From positions 1 to 44,479 of the forward strand of contig NZ_DAXW01000008.1 in assembly GCF_002506585.1 (NCBI RefSeq): a DNA stretch of 44,479 bases, in the 5' to 3' direction. Shown here piece by piece: positions 30,616 to 39,800 of this stretch (position 1 is the first letter of the stretch; each line of letters begins with the position of its first letter). Source of the DNA: Methanoculleus sp. UBA430. Its GTDB lineage: Archaea > Halobacteriota > Methanomicrobia > Methanomicrobiales > Methanoculleaceae. The notes beneath the pieces are model-generated. The model was not told where the DNA came from, made no database searches, and saw only the letters and a program-made list of their open reading frames with translations. A program made the translations under genes and the position numbers.

Positions 30616-32163
30616 TCACTTCCGCACGACCTTCTTCCCTTTCAGGTCTCTCACCGTCGGGCTCCCGATCACCCTCCCGCCGGCAGCGTAACGCGAACCG
30701 TGGCAGGGGCAGTCCCAGGTCTCCTCTGCGTTGTTCCAGGCGACGGTGCAGCCCATATGCATGCAGGTCGGGTCCAGCGTGCGGATCCCGCCGCCCCCGT
30801 CCCGGACGACCGCGACCTTCTGCCCGCCCGCCTCGACGACCTTCCCCTCGCCGGGTGGTATCGCCGCGACCTCCCGGTCAAACCGGGCGGCATCGACCTC
30901 GATCGTCTCCCCGGCGGCCGCGAGTCTCTTCCGGACCCGGTCGGGAAACTCCGGCTGCTCCCGGAACCGGGAGGGGTCGAAGACCTCCGTCCAGGGGTTC
31001 GTGCGGCCCTGGATCATATCGGTGAGGATCATCGCTGCCGCGGTGCCGGTGGCCATCCCCCACTTCCCGAATCCCGTCGCGACATAGATGCGGTCGTGGC
31101 CTTCGGCAAGCGGGCCGATATAGGGCACACGGTCGAGGGTGATGTAGTCCTGTGCCGACCAGTGGTAGTCGACGGCCCTGACCGGGTAGACCGACCGGGC
31201 GTAGGCCTCGAGGGCGCGGTAATGCGCCCGGGTATCGGTCACCGCCCCGGTGTCGTGCGCCGCCCCGGTGACGATGACGAGGTCGCCGTCGCCGGCGGGC
31301 TGCGACCGCCAGGAGTGGACGGGTCCCGCGGCGTTGATGAAGATCCCGTTCGGGAACGGCTCATCGATCCGGATCCCGAGCGCATACGACCTCGACGGAT
31401 GCATCCGGGCGAAATATGCGCCGGGCCGGTCATAGATCGGGTACTGCGTGGCGAGAACCGCGTGGTCGGAGGAGAGCGAGCCCCGGTCGGTCTTCACCGC
31501 AACACCGCTCTCCCGCTCCTCGATATCGAGGGCTCTCGTCATCTCAAAGACGTAACTTCCCTCCCCCGGGAGGTGCCCGGCGAGGAGCAGGAGGTAGTTA
31601 CGCGGGTGGAACTGCGCCTGGTCCTCGAGGACCACCGCCCCGTGCATCCTGCCCGGGAGCGGGACCTCCTCCGTGAAGACCGCCGAAAGACCGAGGCTCT
31701 TTGCCGCATCCGCCTCGGCGATAACGAGTTCGCGGGAATCCGCCGACTCCGCGTAGGTATAGGCGGGTTTCCGCTCGAAACTGCACGGGATGTTGTACTC
31801 CCGGACGAGGGCCGCGATCGTCTCGATCGCCGCCTGGTTCGCAGCGGCATACTGCCGGGCCTTCACGCTCCCGAACCGGTCGATCAGGTCGGCGTAGACG
31901 AGCCGGTGGAGCGCCGTGATCTTCGCCGTCGTATTGCCGGTGGCGCCCGTGGCGATCCGGTAGGCGTCGATGAGGGCGACCGTCAGCCCCGCCTTCTTCA
32001 GGAGGAAGGCCGTGGTGATGCCTGCGATCCCGCCCCCGATCACCGTGACGTCCACGCGCCCGTCCCCGTCGAGCGGCGGAAACCCCGTCTCCGGCGAGGT
32101 GGCCATCCAGTACGACTCCGCCTTTCCCGGCAGAGTACCATCCCGTTCCGGTGCCTCTTCCAT
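30616..32163 (-). CDS. FAD-dependent oxidoreductase with C-terminal Rieske domain (copy 2)
   Basis: This is the paralogue of the gene at 28948, also 515 residues from ATG 32163 (MEEAPERDGTLPGKAESYW). It has VIGGGIAGITTA near the N-terminus, and a Rieske domain with CMHMGC and CPCHGS at the same positions as copy 1. The pair arose by tandem duplication with considerable divergence, and each copy has its own promoter-like ATATATAGG box, so they may be differently regulated. Between them are 120 nt containing no gene. An upstream start at 32199 would extend into the promoter box and was not used. Confidence 0.88.
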   Translation of the reverse strand: MEEAPERDGTLPGKAESYWMATSPETGFPPLDGDGRVDVTVIGGGIAGITTAFLLKKAGLTVALIDAYRIATGATGNTTAKITALHRLVYADLIDRFGSVKARQYAAANQAAIETIAALVREYNIPCSFERKPAYTYAESADSRELVIAEADAAKSLGLSAVFTEEVPLPGRMHGAVVLEDQAQFHPRNYLLLLAGHLPGEGSYVFEMTRALDIEERESGVAVKTDRGSLSSDHAVLATQYPIYDRPGAYFARMHPSRSYALGIRIDEPFPNGIFINAAGPVHSWRSQPAGDGDLVIVTGAAHDTGAVTDTRAHYRALEAYARSVYPVRAVDYHWSAQDYITLDRVPYIGPLAEGHDRIYVATGFGKWGMATGTAAAMILTDMIQGRTNPWTEVFDPSRFREQPEFPDRVRKRLAAAGETIEVDAARFDREVAAIPPGEGKVVEAGGQKVAVVRDGGGGIRTLDPTCMHMGCTVAWNNAEETWDCPCHGSRYAAGGRVIGSPTVRDLKGKKVVRK

Positions 32164-32296
32164 GCTTCTTCCTCTCTTCGCTGGTGGGTGCCGCGGCACC
32201 TATATATCGGTTATGCAGGATCGGCAGGGGGACCGTCATCTGCCGGGACCCACCGGTATGCATAAGAGCAAACGCTTCGATGCAGGAGCGATCGGG

Positions 32297-33529
32297 ATGA
32301 GCGTGATTCACACAATCGGGGACTACGAACGGTATGTCGGAAAAGAGGTTGTACGCCGCATCGAGGCGAAGGCACGGCCGCTCCACGACATGCACGTCCT
32401 GCACATGAACTCCACCTACTACGGCGGCGGGGTATCCCAGATCCTGTCATCCCTGACCCTCCTGACAAACAGCCTCGGCATAGAGACCGGGTGGCGCGTC
32501 GTCCACGGCCCGCCGGACTACTTCAGCGTGACGAAGAAGTTTCATAACGCCCTCCAGGGAGGCGAGATCAACCTGACCGACCGGAAGAAGGAGATCTACG
32601 AGAACGTCATCCACGAGAACGCCGTGAGGAACCACATCGACCACGACATGGTCTTCGTCCACGACCCGCAACCGCTCCCGCTGATCACCCATTACCGGAA
32701 GAAATGTCCCTGGGTATGGCGCTGCCACCTCGACCTCACCACGCCGAACCGGGAGGTCTGGAACTACCTCCTCCCGTTCATCGAGAGGTACGACGCCGTC
32801 GTCCTCTCCTGCGGAGAGTACCGGCAGGACCTCACGAGACCGCAGGTCTTCTTCACGCCCGGCATCGACCCCTTCTCGATCGTGAACCGGGACCTCCCCG
32901 AGAGCGCCGTCGACGAACGTCTCGCGCACTACGGCATCCCGACCGACCTCCCCCTGGTGGTGCAGGTCTCCCGGTTCGACCACTGGAAGGACCCCGTGGG
33001 GGTCATCCGGGCATTCGAGAAGGCAAGGAGGAAGGAAGAGTGCACCCTGGTCCTCGTCGGGAACGTGGCGACCGACGACCCCGAAGGCGCCGAGGTCTAC
33101 CGGTCGCTCCTCGCCCACAGAAACGAGCGGGTCATCGTGCTGAGCGTCCAGGACGGGGCGCTGGTGAACGCGCTCCAGCGGCGGGCGGCGGTCGTCATGC
33201 AGAAGTCCCTCCGGGAAGGGTTCGGACTGACGGTCTCGGAGGCGATGTGGAAGGGTGCGGTGGTGATCGGCGGAGACGTCGGCGGGATCCGCTACCAGAT
33301 CCAGGACGGGGTGAACGGGTTCCTGGTCTCCTCCGTCGACGAGGCGGCGGAGAGGATCGTCCGGCTGCTCCGCGACCCCGACCTCGCAGAACGGCTCGGG
33401 CGCGCGGCGCGCGAGCGGGTGCGGGAGTGCTTCCTCTTCACCCGCACCGTCGAGCAGTACCTCGACCTGATCGCCTCGTTCGAGCCGGAGTTCCGGTTGA
33501 GGGAAGGTGTGGGGTTGTGGTGCGGGTGA
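32297..33529 (+). CDS. GT4 glycosyltransferase, trehalose synthase (TreT)-like
   Basis: The 410-residue protein starts at ATG 32297 (MSVIHTIGDYERYVG), supported by GGAG at 32284-32287; an upstream ATG at 32258 is possible. The N-terminal domain carries HMNSTYYGGGVSQIL; the C-terminal GT-B domain has VVQVSRFDHWKDPVGVIRAF, a QKSLREGFGLTVSEAMW block with the Glu-x7-Glu signature, and VGGIRYQI. This closely fits the TreT family, which joins an NDP-glucose and glucose to make trehalose, an osmolyte or storage sugar. A different alpha-glycosyl product cannot be excluded. It is divergent from the second Rieske flavoprotein gene across a shared TATA-rich spacer. Confidence 0.82.
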   Translation: MSVIHTIGDYERYVGKEVVRRIEAKARPLHDMHVLHMNSTYYGGGVSQILSSLTLLTNSLGIETGWRVVHGPPDYFSVTKKFHNALQGGEINLTDRKKEIYENVIHENAVRNHIDHDMVFVHDPQPLPLITHYRKKCPWVWRCHLDLTTPNREVWNYLLPFIERYDAVVLSCGEYRQDLTRPQVFFTPGIDPFSIVNRDLPESAVDERLAHYGIPTDLPLVVQVSRFDHWKDPVGVIRAFEKARRKEECTLVLVGNVATDDPEGAEVYRSLLAHRNERVIVLSVQDGALVNALQRRAAVVMQKSLREGFGLTVSEAMWKGAVVIGGDVGGIRYQIQDGVNGFLVSSVDEAAERIVRLLRDPDLAERLGRAARERVRECFLFTRTVEQYLDLIASFEPEFRLREGVGLWCG

Positions 33530-33755
33530 GCGGTGGGCGGTGGGGGACTTTTGAGGCGAGCCATCTGGTGTGAGGAGACAGGGGAGGGGGGCACGGTCCA
33601 CTGCGTGGGGAGATCCCACCTTTGGTGCTCATGCCCGTGCCTCCCCGTCCGTCGCGCCCGAAATCACGAGTAATCCCCACAATCCGTCGGAGCCCTCTGC
33701 GTGAAAATCCGAGCATTTTTCTGCATGCGGAGACGACCACTGATCCGTGAGTTCC

Positions 33756-34514
33756 ATGGCTATCCAGGTAATCGGTGTTCAGGGCCTCCCCCTGATCCAG
33801 AACGGTGACGACCTGCCCGCCCTGATCTGCGATCGGGTCGCGTTCGAAGACGGGGATATCCTCGCCGTCGCCTCGTCCGTCTACTCGAAGGCAAAGGGCT
33901 TCACCCTTGATCTCGCTGCCATCACCCCCGGCGCGGACGCCGTGCGGATCGCGGCAAAGACAAAGGAAGATCCCCGCTTCGTGCAGGCGGTCCTGGACTC
34001 GTCCACCGATATTCTGCTCGAATACCCGTTCATCCTCTCGGAACTGCCTTCCGGCCACATCGGCGTGCGGGCCGGCGTCGACCACAGCAATATCGAAGAC
34101 GGCCGGATCATCATTCTCCCGCCCGACCCCATGGAGGCCGCCGCCGAGGTCCGGAGCGCGATCTGCCGCATCACCGGAAAGGACGTCCGGGTGCTCATCA
34201 CCGATACCTGCGGCAGGTCGTTTCGGCGCGGCCAGACCGGCACCGCCATCGGGTGGGCGGGGATGACGGCGATTGACGACTACCGGGGCGACACCGATCT
34301 CTTCGGCCATGTCCTCGCGATCACCGAAGAAGCGGCGGTCGACGAGATCGCAGCCTTCGCCAACTTCGTCATGGGCGAGAGCCACCAGGGTGTCCCCGCC
34401 GTGGTCTTCCGGAACTGCCGGACCTGGAACGGGCACGACCAGGTCTACTTTACGCCGGAGCAGGACGTCATCAGGGCTGGTCTCGTGGCCCTGAAGCGGG
34501 ACAAAAAGGATTAG
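33756..34514 (+). CDS. cofE: Coenzyme F420-0:L-glutamate ligase
   Basis: The protein has 252 residues from ATG 33756 (MAIQVIGVQGLPLIQNGDDL); a GTG at 33747 would add three. Family features include an early GDDLPALI block, the VRAGVDHSNIEDG segment, the ITDTCGRSFRRGQTGTAIG loop and GWAGMTAIDDYRGD. CofE adds glutamates to the F420 precursor using GTP. F420 is the central hydride carrier of methanogenesis, and this suits the eha/fwd setting. Its stop codon overlaps the stop of the convergent sec61-beta gene by 4 nt. Confidence 0.92.
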   Translation: MAIQVIGVQGLPLIQNGDDLPALICDRVAFEDGDILAVASSVYSKAKGFTLDLAAITPGADAVRIAAKTKEDPRFVQAVLDSSTDILLEYPFILSELPSGHIGVRAGVDHSNIEDGRIIILPPDPMEAAAEVRSAICRITGKDVRVLITDTCGRSFRRGQTGTAIGWAGMTAIDDYRGDTDLFGHVLAITEEAAVDEIAAFANFVMGESHQGVPAVVFRNCRTWNGHDQVYFTPEQDVIRAGLVALKRDKKD

Positions 34515-34669
34515 AAGAGAGCGTTGAGGATAAAGACTGCCCCTCCGGTCACGATGGTTACAACGATCACGATCTTCGGGTCGATGTGGATGGCCCGGTG
34601 ATCTTCGCTGTCGTAGTAGTTGACCAGGCCGGCAGAGGATACCAGTCTTCCGCCAGATTTTTTCGCCAT
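34511..34669 (-). CDS. Preprotein translocase Sec61-beta subunit (52 aa)
   Basis: The protein begins MAKKSGGRLVSSAGLVNYYD and has one C-terminal membrane helix (IVIVVTIVTGGAVFILNAL). This is the archaeal Sec61-beta/SecG-type component of the SecYE-beta channel. The start at 34669 has a purine-rich site upstream; a longer frame to 34729 would run through the promoter. A TATA element (TATATAAA region near 34691-34699) serves a divergent pair with the 34714 gene. Confidence 0.88.
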   Translation of the reverse strand: MAKKSGGRLVSSAGLVNYYDSEDHRAIHIDPKIVIVVTIVTGGAVFILNALF

Positions 34670-34713
34670 ACTCAAATATTCTCCCTTGCAATATATAAAA
34701 CAAAGGTCACAGG

Positions 34714-35757
34714 ATGCAGGAGAGATCATACGTCGTCACCGGCCGCACACTCCTCGGCGAAGACCTCCGGGAAGAAGACGTCACCATCACGGTCTCCGGG
34801 GGTATCATCACCGCGATAGAGCCCTCTTTTGGGACGCCGGACCGGTGGATCGTGCCCGCCTTCTTCAACGCCCATACCCATCTCGGCGACACAGTCGCGA
34901 TGGACCTCCCCGCCCGGGGCAGCCTCGCCGAACTCGTCAAACCGCCGAACGGGTTGAAGCACCGGATCCTCGCGGCAACCCCGCGGGCCGACCTCGTCCG
35001 GGGGATGCGGTCGAGCATCATGGCGATGATCGCGACCGGGACGACCGGGTTTGCCGACTTCCGGGAAGGGGGGGCCGACGGTGTTGCGGCGCTTCGCGAG
35101 GCGGCGGCCGGTCTCGGCTGCCGGCCCGTCATCCTCGGCCGCGAAGGCGGCGAGAAGGTCAGCGACGGGGCGGGCATCAGCAGCGTCCACGACGTCGCGA
35201 ACGCCGAAGAGATCGTCAGGGAGGCGCGAGCCGCGGGGAGGCTCGTCGCCTTCCACGCCGGGGAGAAGAACCCTGACGATATCGACGAGGCGCTCGCGTT
35301 CGAGCCCGACCTGCTCGTCCACTGCACCCACGCGACCGATGCACACCTCAGGCGGATCGTCGATAGGGGAATTCCCATCGTCGTCTGCCCGAGGTCGAAC
35401 TGGCTGCTCGGGGTTGCGGCCTCGGCGGCCCATCCGCCGATAGCGCGGATCCTCGAACTCGGCGGCCGGTTCCTCCTCGGGACGGACAACGTGATGTTCG
35501 TTCAGCCCGACCTTGCCCGGGAGATGGCATTTACTGCAACGATCTACCGCGCGCCCCACGACGAGGTCCTGCGTGCCGCGATCGCCGGGGCCCGGCTCGC
35601 CGGGAGGTCAGGATACCTTGAGGAGGGGCAGGAAGCGCATTTTCTTGTCATAAATCCTGCAAAATCCAACCTCACCTTCAGCAAAGATGTCCGGGCAACC
35701 ATTGTAAAACGGCTGGATTCTTCATCTATCTGCCAAACAGTTTTAACCCTGCAATAG
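34714..35757 (+). CDS. Amidohydrolase family deaminase-like protein
   Basis: The 347-residue protein has the metal-dependent amidohydrolase motifs in order: FNAHTHLGD near 49-57, LVAFHAGEKN near 178-187, VVCPRSNWLLG near 227-237 and LLGTDNVMF near 251-259. These fit the cytosine deaminase/ATZ-TRZ branch, acting on a cyclic amidine or purine/pyrimidine-like substrate that I cannot name. A TATA box at about 34692-34699 lies around 20 bp upstream, so the mRNA is probably leaderless or nearly so. Confidence 0.82.
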   Translation: MQERSYVVTGRTLLGEDLREEDVTITVSGGIITAIEPSFGTPDRWIVPAFFNAHTHLGDTVAMDLPARGSLAELVKPPNGLKHRILAATPRADLVRGMRSSIMAMIATGTTGFADFREGGADGVAALREAAAGLGCRPVILGREGGEKVSDGAGISSVHDVANAEEIVREARAAGRLVAFHAGEKNPDDIDEALAFEPDLLVHCTHATDAHLRRIVDRGIPIVVCPRSNWLLGVAASAAHPPIARILELGGRFLLGTDNVMFVQPDLAREMAFTATIYRAPHDEVLRAAIAGARLAGRSGYLEEGQEAHFLVINPAKSNLTFSKDVRATIVKRLDSSSICQTVLTLQ

Positions 35758-35777
35758 ATACCAGATAAGAAGTATCT
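35756..35777. promoter_or_regulatory. Inverted repeat before the UspA gene
   Basis: AGATAC at 35756-35761 and GTATCT at 35772-35777 form a perfect 6-bp inverted repeat spaced by 10 nt, about 17 nt before the ATG at 35794. Two half-sites one helical turn apart suit a dimeric regulator, though the arms are short. Confidence 0.35.
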
Positions 35778-35793
35778 GTTCTGCGTGGTGTGT

Positions 35794-36222
35794 ATGTTCC
35801 GTACGATACTTGTTGCTATAGATGGCTCCGAACCTGCCAACCGGGCTTTGGAAGAGGCTATCGGTGAGGCCAGCGTCTGGAAGGCCAAAGTTCATGTCGT
35901 TTATGTCGTTGAATCCGGGCTCTTTTCATCCCTTCCTATGGACAACACACTCGAAATAATATATAGTGTTTTGCAGAAGGAAGGCGAGGAAATTCTGGAA
36001 GGGGCTCGTAAGAAAGCAGATGCGGCGGGCGTCCCGATCACGACGCATCTCCGGCAGGGGCACGCGGGATCCCAGATCGTCGCCCTCGCCAAAGAACTGG
36101 GAGTTGATCTCATCGTCCTCGGGTCCTACGGAAAGAGCGGTGTCGACCGCCTCCTGCTCGGCAGCGTGACCGACTACGTGGTGCAAAACAGCCCCATCAC
36201 GACCACGGTGGTGAGATCATAA
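35794..36222 (+). CDS. Universal stress protein (UspA) family
   Basis: The 142-residue protein starts at ATG 35794 (MFRTILVAIDGSEPANRALE). It has the nucleotide-binding signature of ATP-binding UspA proteins near the C-terminus (LIVLGSYGKSGVDRLLLGS, then SPITTTVV). It is a cytoplasmic dimeric stress protein. It lies 14 nt before a CBS-domain gene on the same strand, a common pairing of adenylate-sensing modules. A short inverted repeat sits over its presumed promoter. Confidence 0.88.
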   Translation: MFRTILVAIDGSEPANRALEEAIGEASVWKAKVHVVYVVESGLFSSLPMDNTLEIIYSVLQKEGEEILEGARKKADAAGVPITTHLRQGHAGSQIVALAKELGVDLIVLGSYGKSGVDRLLLGSVTDYVVQNSPITTTVVRS

Positions 36223-36236
36223 CCTCTTCAGGGCGG

Positions 36237-37097
36237 ATGCTCGTCCGGGACTTCATGGTGACCGACGTCGTCTGCGTCGAGATTCCCGGAAACCGGGATG
36301 ACGTCCTGCGGATCCTGAAGCGCACGGGTATCAGCGGCGTCCCGGTCCTCAAAGACGGCGAGCTCGTCGGCATCATCACCCGTAAGGACCTCCTCCGGAA
36401 AGCGGACGAGACCCAGCTCGGGCTCCTGATGACGCCGGACCCGGTCGTCATCAGGCCGGACGCTCCCATTGCGGAGGCGGCCCAGCTGATGGTGCGGCAT
36501 AACATCAGGAGGCTCCCGGTCGTAGAGGGCGGGTCGATGATCGGGCTCATCAGCGTGGCCGACCTCATCGGGGCCATCGCACAGATGCGCCTCACCCTGC
36601 CGATCAAGGATACCTACGTCAGCAAGACCTATGCCCTCTGGGAGGACACACCCCTTTCACTTGTGGGGAGGGTCCTCGAGATATCGGGCTATGACGCCAT
36701 CCCCATCCTGATGGAGGACGGGACGCTGACCGGCATCATATCGGAGCGGGACCTCATCAGGCATTCCCGCATCGAGGACGGCGTCGAGGTCAGCGACTTC
36801 TCGAACGGTACCGACGACGACGAGTGGACCTGGGAGAGCATTCGGGACATGCACACCATCAGCTACGGCATCTCCAGGATCCAGCTCCTTCCGATCCCCG
36901 TAAAGAACGCGATGGTCAAGAACGTTCTCGCCGTTCCCTTGAACGCGGAGGTCGGCGAGTGCGCCTTGAAGATGCGGCGAGCCCGGGTCGACCAGCTCCC
37001 GGTGGTCAACGGGAACAAGCGACTCGTCGCCATGCTCTTTGACCGGGAACTGATCAAAGTCCTGCTGCCCGACCAGCAGGGCTTGCGAAAGAATTAA
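36237..37097 (+). CDS. Four-CBS-domain protein
   Basis: The 286-residue protein contains four CBS repeats: about 1-55 (VRDFMVTDVV ... GISGVPVLKDGELVGIITRK), 60-118 (MTPDPVVIRP ... NIRRLPVVEGGSMIGLIS), 120-185 (GYDAIPILMEDGTLTGIIS) and 225-280 (VKNAMVKNVLAVPL ... DQLPVVNGNKRLVAML). Two Bateman pairs are expected, binding adenosine nucleotides or S-adenosylmethionine. No enzymatic domain is attached, so it is probably a regulatory partner. It is likely cotranscribed with the UspA gene. Confidence 0.88.
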   Translation: MLVRDFMVTDVVCVEIPGNRDDVLRILKRTGISGVPVLKDGELVGIITRKDLLRKADETQLGLLMTPDPVVIRPDAPIAEAAQLMVRHNIRRLPVVEGGSMIGLISVADLIGAIAQMRLTLPIKDTYVSKTYALWEDTPLSLVGRVLEISGYDAIPILMEDGTLTGIISERDLIRHSRIEDGVEVSDFSNGTDDDEWTWESIRDMHTISYGISRIQLLPIPVKNAMVKNVLAVPLNAEVGECALKMRRARVDQLPVVNGNKRLVAMLFDRELIKVLLPDQQGLRKN

Positions 37098-37133
37098 GGT
37101 TCTCTATCCACAAAATATATGGATGCCTATCAT

Positions 37134-37156
37134 GTCGTACCAGAATCCGGTACGAC
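37134..37156. promoter_or_regulatory. Perfect inverted repeat upstream of proteasome gene
   Basis: GTCGTACC at 37134-37141 is mirrored by GGTACGAC at 37149-37156 with 7 nt between. A TATA-like ATAAATTTATG follows at 37158-37168, about 75 nt before psmB. It could be an operator or a stem closing the CBS transcript; the adjoining TATA favours an operator. Confidence 0.45.
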
Positions 37157-37241
37157 GATAAATTTATGTTTTAGAGTATCACTATACGCTTAACCGCTTT
37201 TGAGAGAGGTAAAGCGTTTTAGAGATTTTAGGGGTGCTTCA

Positions 37242-37886
37242 ATGGTTGATATTTCCCAACAGATTATGACAGGTACAACCACGGTAGGGCTGGTCTTCGA
37301 CGGCGGCGTGGTTCTTGCGACGGAGATGCGGGCGACGATGGGGAACATGATCGCGAGCAAGCGTGCCAAGAAGATCTACCAGATCACGCCGAGGATCGGT
37401 CTCACCACCGCCGGCGGCGTTGGTGACGCGCAGCAGCTGGTCCGGATCCTGCAGGTCGAGTGCAACCTCTTTGAGATGCGCCGCGGCAAGACGATGTCTG
37501 TGGGCGCCGCGTCGACCCTGCTCTCGAATTACCTGAACCAGAACCGCTACTATCCGTACTACGTCCAGCTCCTGATGGGCGGGTTCGACGACGAGGGGCC
37601 GAGCGTATACTCCGTCGACGCCATGGGCGGGGCGACCAAGGAGGAGGATATCGTCGCCACCGGCTCGGGGTCTCCCTTCGCCTACGGTGTGCTCGAAGAC
37701 CAGTACCGCCCGGACCTGAAGGAGGACGAGGCAAAAGATCTCGCCATCCGTGCAGTCCGGTCGGCGATGCGTCGTGACTCGGCATCCGGGGAGGATATCA
37801 TGGTGGTCGTAATAACGAAGGACAAATACGAAGAACAGATAGCGAGCGGGCTGCAGAGGCCATCTGTGGCCCGACCGACACCCTGA
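37242..37886 (+). CDS. psmB: Proteasome subunit beta
   Basis: The 214-residue precursor starts at ATG 37242 (MVDISQQIMTG) and is expected to be cleaved before Thr12 in MTG-TTTVG, exposing the catalytic N-terminal threonine. Other catalytic-core features are ATEMRATMGNMIASKRAKKI, with the active-site Glu and Lys, and the GSGSPFAYGVLE and RDSASGEDI blocks. It forms the inner rings of the 20S proteasome. It lies 20 nt before the aCPSF1 gene, so the two may be cotranscribed. Confidence 0.95.
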   Translation: MVDISQQIMTGTTTVGLVFDGGVVLATEMRATMGNMIASKRAKKIYQITPRIGLTTAGGVGDAQQLVRILQVECNLFEMRRGKTMSVGAASTLLSNYLNQNRYYPYYVQLLMGGFDDEGPSVYSVDAMGGATKEEDIVATGSGSPFAYGVLEDQYRPDLKEDEAKDLAIRAVRSAMRRDSASGEDIMVVVITKDKYEEQIASGLQRPSVARPTP

Positions 37887-37906
37887 CATTTTTTAGGACG
37901 ATTTTA

Positions 37907-39799
37907 ATGGTTATTGAAGAGAAACTGCGGGAGTTTAAGGAGCAGATCGAGAAGATCGTTCCCAGCGGAATTACGATCTCAAATGTCGAGTTCGAAGGAC
38001 CCGAACTTGTCATCTATACCGACGATCCGAAGCAGTTCGCCGACCAGGCGGACCTGATACGAGTACTGGCGCGTGACCTGCGTAAGCGCATCGTCGTGCG
38101 CCCGAACATCCTTGAGGACCCGGAACGGGCGGCCCAGGAGATCCGGGCCGTTGTGTCTGAGAGCGCGGGGATATCCGAGTTCTTCTTCGACCCGGAGACG
38201 GGCGAGGTCCTGATCGAGGCTGAGAAGCCCGGCGTGGTCATCGGGAAGAACGGCATAACGCTGCGGGAGATCACCAAACAGATCGGCTGGACGCCGAAAG
38301 TAGTCCGGACACCGCCCATCGAGAGCACGACGGTCAAGCAGATCCGCACGTACCTCCGGTCGGTGAAGGACGAACGGAAGGCGTTCCTGCGGACGATCGG
38401 TCGCCGTATCCACCGGGAGGTCACGAGCAAAGATCAGTGGCTGCGGGTTACAACGCTCGGCTGCTGCCGGGAGGTCGGTCGTGCTGCGTTCCTCGTCTCG
38501 ACACCGGAGAGCAAGATCCTGGTGGATTGCGGGGAAAAGCCGGGCAGCACTGCGAACGGGACGCCCTACCTCTACGTCCCCGAGATCTATCCGCTCGACT
38601 CGCTCGACGCGGTGGTCCTCACCCACGCGCACCTCGACCACTGCGCTCTCGTCCCCCTCCTCTTCAAGTACGGTTACCAGGGGCCGGTCTACTCGACTCC
38701 GCCGACGAGGGACCTCTCGACGATGCTCCAGCTCGATTACCTGGACGTCGTCCGGAAGGAGACGGACAAGATCCCATACACCTCAAACGAAGTGCGGACC
38801 TACATGAAGCACTCCATCACCCTCAACTACGGCAGCGTGACCGATATCGCTCCCGACGTCAAACTCACCTTCCATAACGCGGGGCATATTCTCGGGTCGG
38901 CTATCGCGCACTTCCATATCGGCGAGGGGCTCTACAACATTGCGTTCACCGGGGACTTCAACTACCAGAAGACGAGGCTCTTCTCCCCTGCGGTCTCGTC
39001 CTTCCCCCGTCTTGAGGCGCTCTTTATGGAGAGCACCTACGGCGGGGCGAACGATATCCAGCCCCAGCGGAAAGACGCCGAGGATAAACTCTACGAGACG
39101 GTCTCGGCGACGATCAAGCGCGGCGGCAAGGTGATCATCCCCGCGTTCGCCGTAGGACGGTCGCAGGAGGTCATGCTCGCCCTCGAGGAGGGTATCCGGA
39201 AGCAGAAGATACCGCCGGTGAAGATCTACCTCGACGGCATGATCAAGGAAGCGACGGCGATCCACACGACCTACCCGGAGTATCTCAACAGCGATCTCAG
39301 GAACCAGATCTTCCGCGAGGGGTTGAACCCCTTCCTCTCCGAGGCCTTCGTTCAGGTGGACTCGCCGGCCATCCGCGAGAAGGTGATAACGGGCGATCCC
39401 TGCGTCATCATCACCACGAGCGGTATGTTGAACGGCGGGCCGGTGATGGAGTATCTCAAGGCCCTCGGCCCCGACGAACGCAACGCGCTCGTCTTCGTCG
39501 GCTACCAGGCGGAGGGGACGCTTGGGCGGCGTATCCAGAAAGGGTGGCGCGAGATCCCGCTCGGGTGGCGCGAGACGATCGTGATCAACCTCGAGATCGC
39601 GACGAGCGATGGGTTCTCCGGTCATTCGGACCGGAAGCAGCTGATGAACTACGTCGCCCACCTCCAGCCGCGCCCGGAGAAGATCTTCACCATCCACGGC
39701 GACGAGAACAAGACCCTCGACCTTGCAAGTTCCATCTACAAGCGGCACCGCATCGAGACGCATTCTCCCATGAACCTCGAGACCTATCGCATGCTCTAG
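37907..39799 (+). CDS. aCPSF1/FttA beta-CASP ribonuclease with N-terminal KH domains
   Basis: The 630-residue protein has two KH-type RNA-binding domains at the N-terminus (about 1-140, with KPGVVIGKNGITLREI). A metallo-beta-lactamase domain follows with THAHLDHCALVP (the HxHxDH zinc motif), GAGHILGSA-like NAGHILGSAI and the TGDFNY element, and then a beta-CASP domain with ESTYGG and a C-terminal DGFSGHSDRKQL. This is the archaeal CPSF73 homologue shown in other archaea to act as a transcription-termination endo/exonuclease. Confidence 0.95.
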   Translation: MVIEEKLREFKEQIEKIVPSGITISNVEFEGPELVIYTDDPKQFADQADLIRVLARDLRKRIVVRPNILEDPERAAQEIRAVVSESAGISEFFFDPETGEVLIEAEKPGVVIGKNGITLREITKQIGWTPKVVRTPPIESTTVKQIRTYLRSVKDERKAFLRTIGRRIHREVTSKDQWLRVTTLGCCREVGRAAFLVSTPESKILVDCGEKPGSTANGTPYLYVPEIYPLDSLDAVVLTHAHLDHCALVPLLFKYGYQGPVYSTPPTRDLSTMLQLDYLDVVRKETDKIPYTSNEVRTYMKHSITLNYGSVTDIAPDVKLTFHNAGHILGSAIAHFHIGEGLYNIAFTGDFNYQKTRLFSPAVSSFPRLEALFMESTYGGANDIQPQRKDAEDKLYETVSATIKRGGKVIIPAFAVGRSQEVMLALEEGIRKQKIPPVKIYLDGMIKEATAIHTTYPEYLNSDLRNQIFREGLNPFLSEAFVQVDSPAIREKVITGDPCVIITTSGMLNGGPVMEYLKALGPDERNALVFVGYQAEGTLGRRIQKGWREIPLGWRETIVINLEIATSDGFSGHSDRKQLMNYVAHLQPRPEKIFTIHGDENKTLDLASSIYKRHRIETHSPMNLETYRML

Positions 39800-39800
39800 A

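Noticed and set aside
29647..32265. Plus-strand open frame of 872 codons opposite the two Rieske flavoproteins
   Set aside because: Antisense shadow covering both genes and their spacer; no domain, and strong periodicity reflects the minus-strand codons.
33570..33645. Terminator hairpin after the glycosyltransferase gene
   Set aside because: GGGGAGG...CCTCCCC pairing needs bulges and has no T-tract; left out as a feature.
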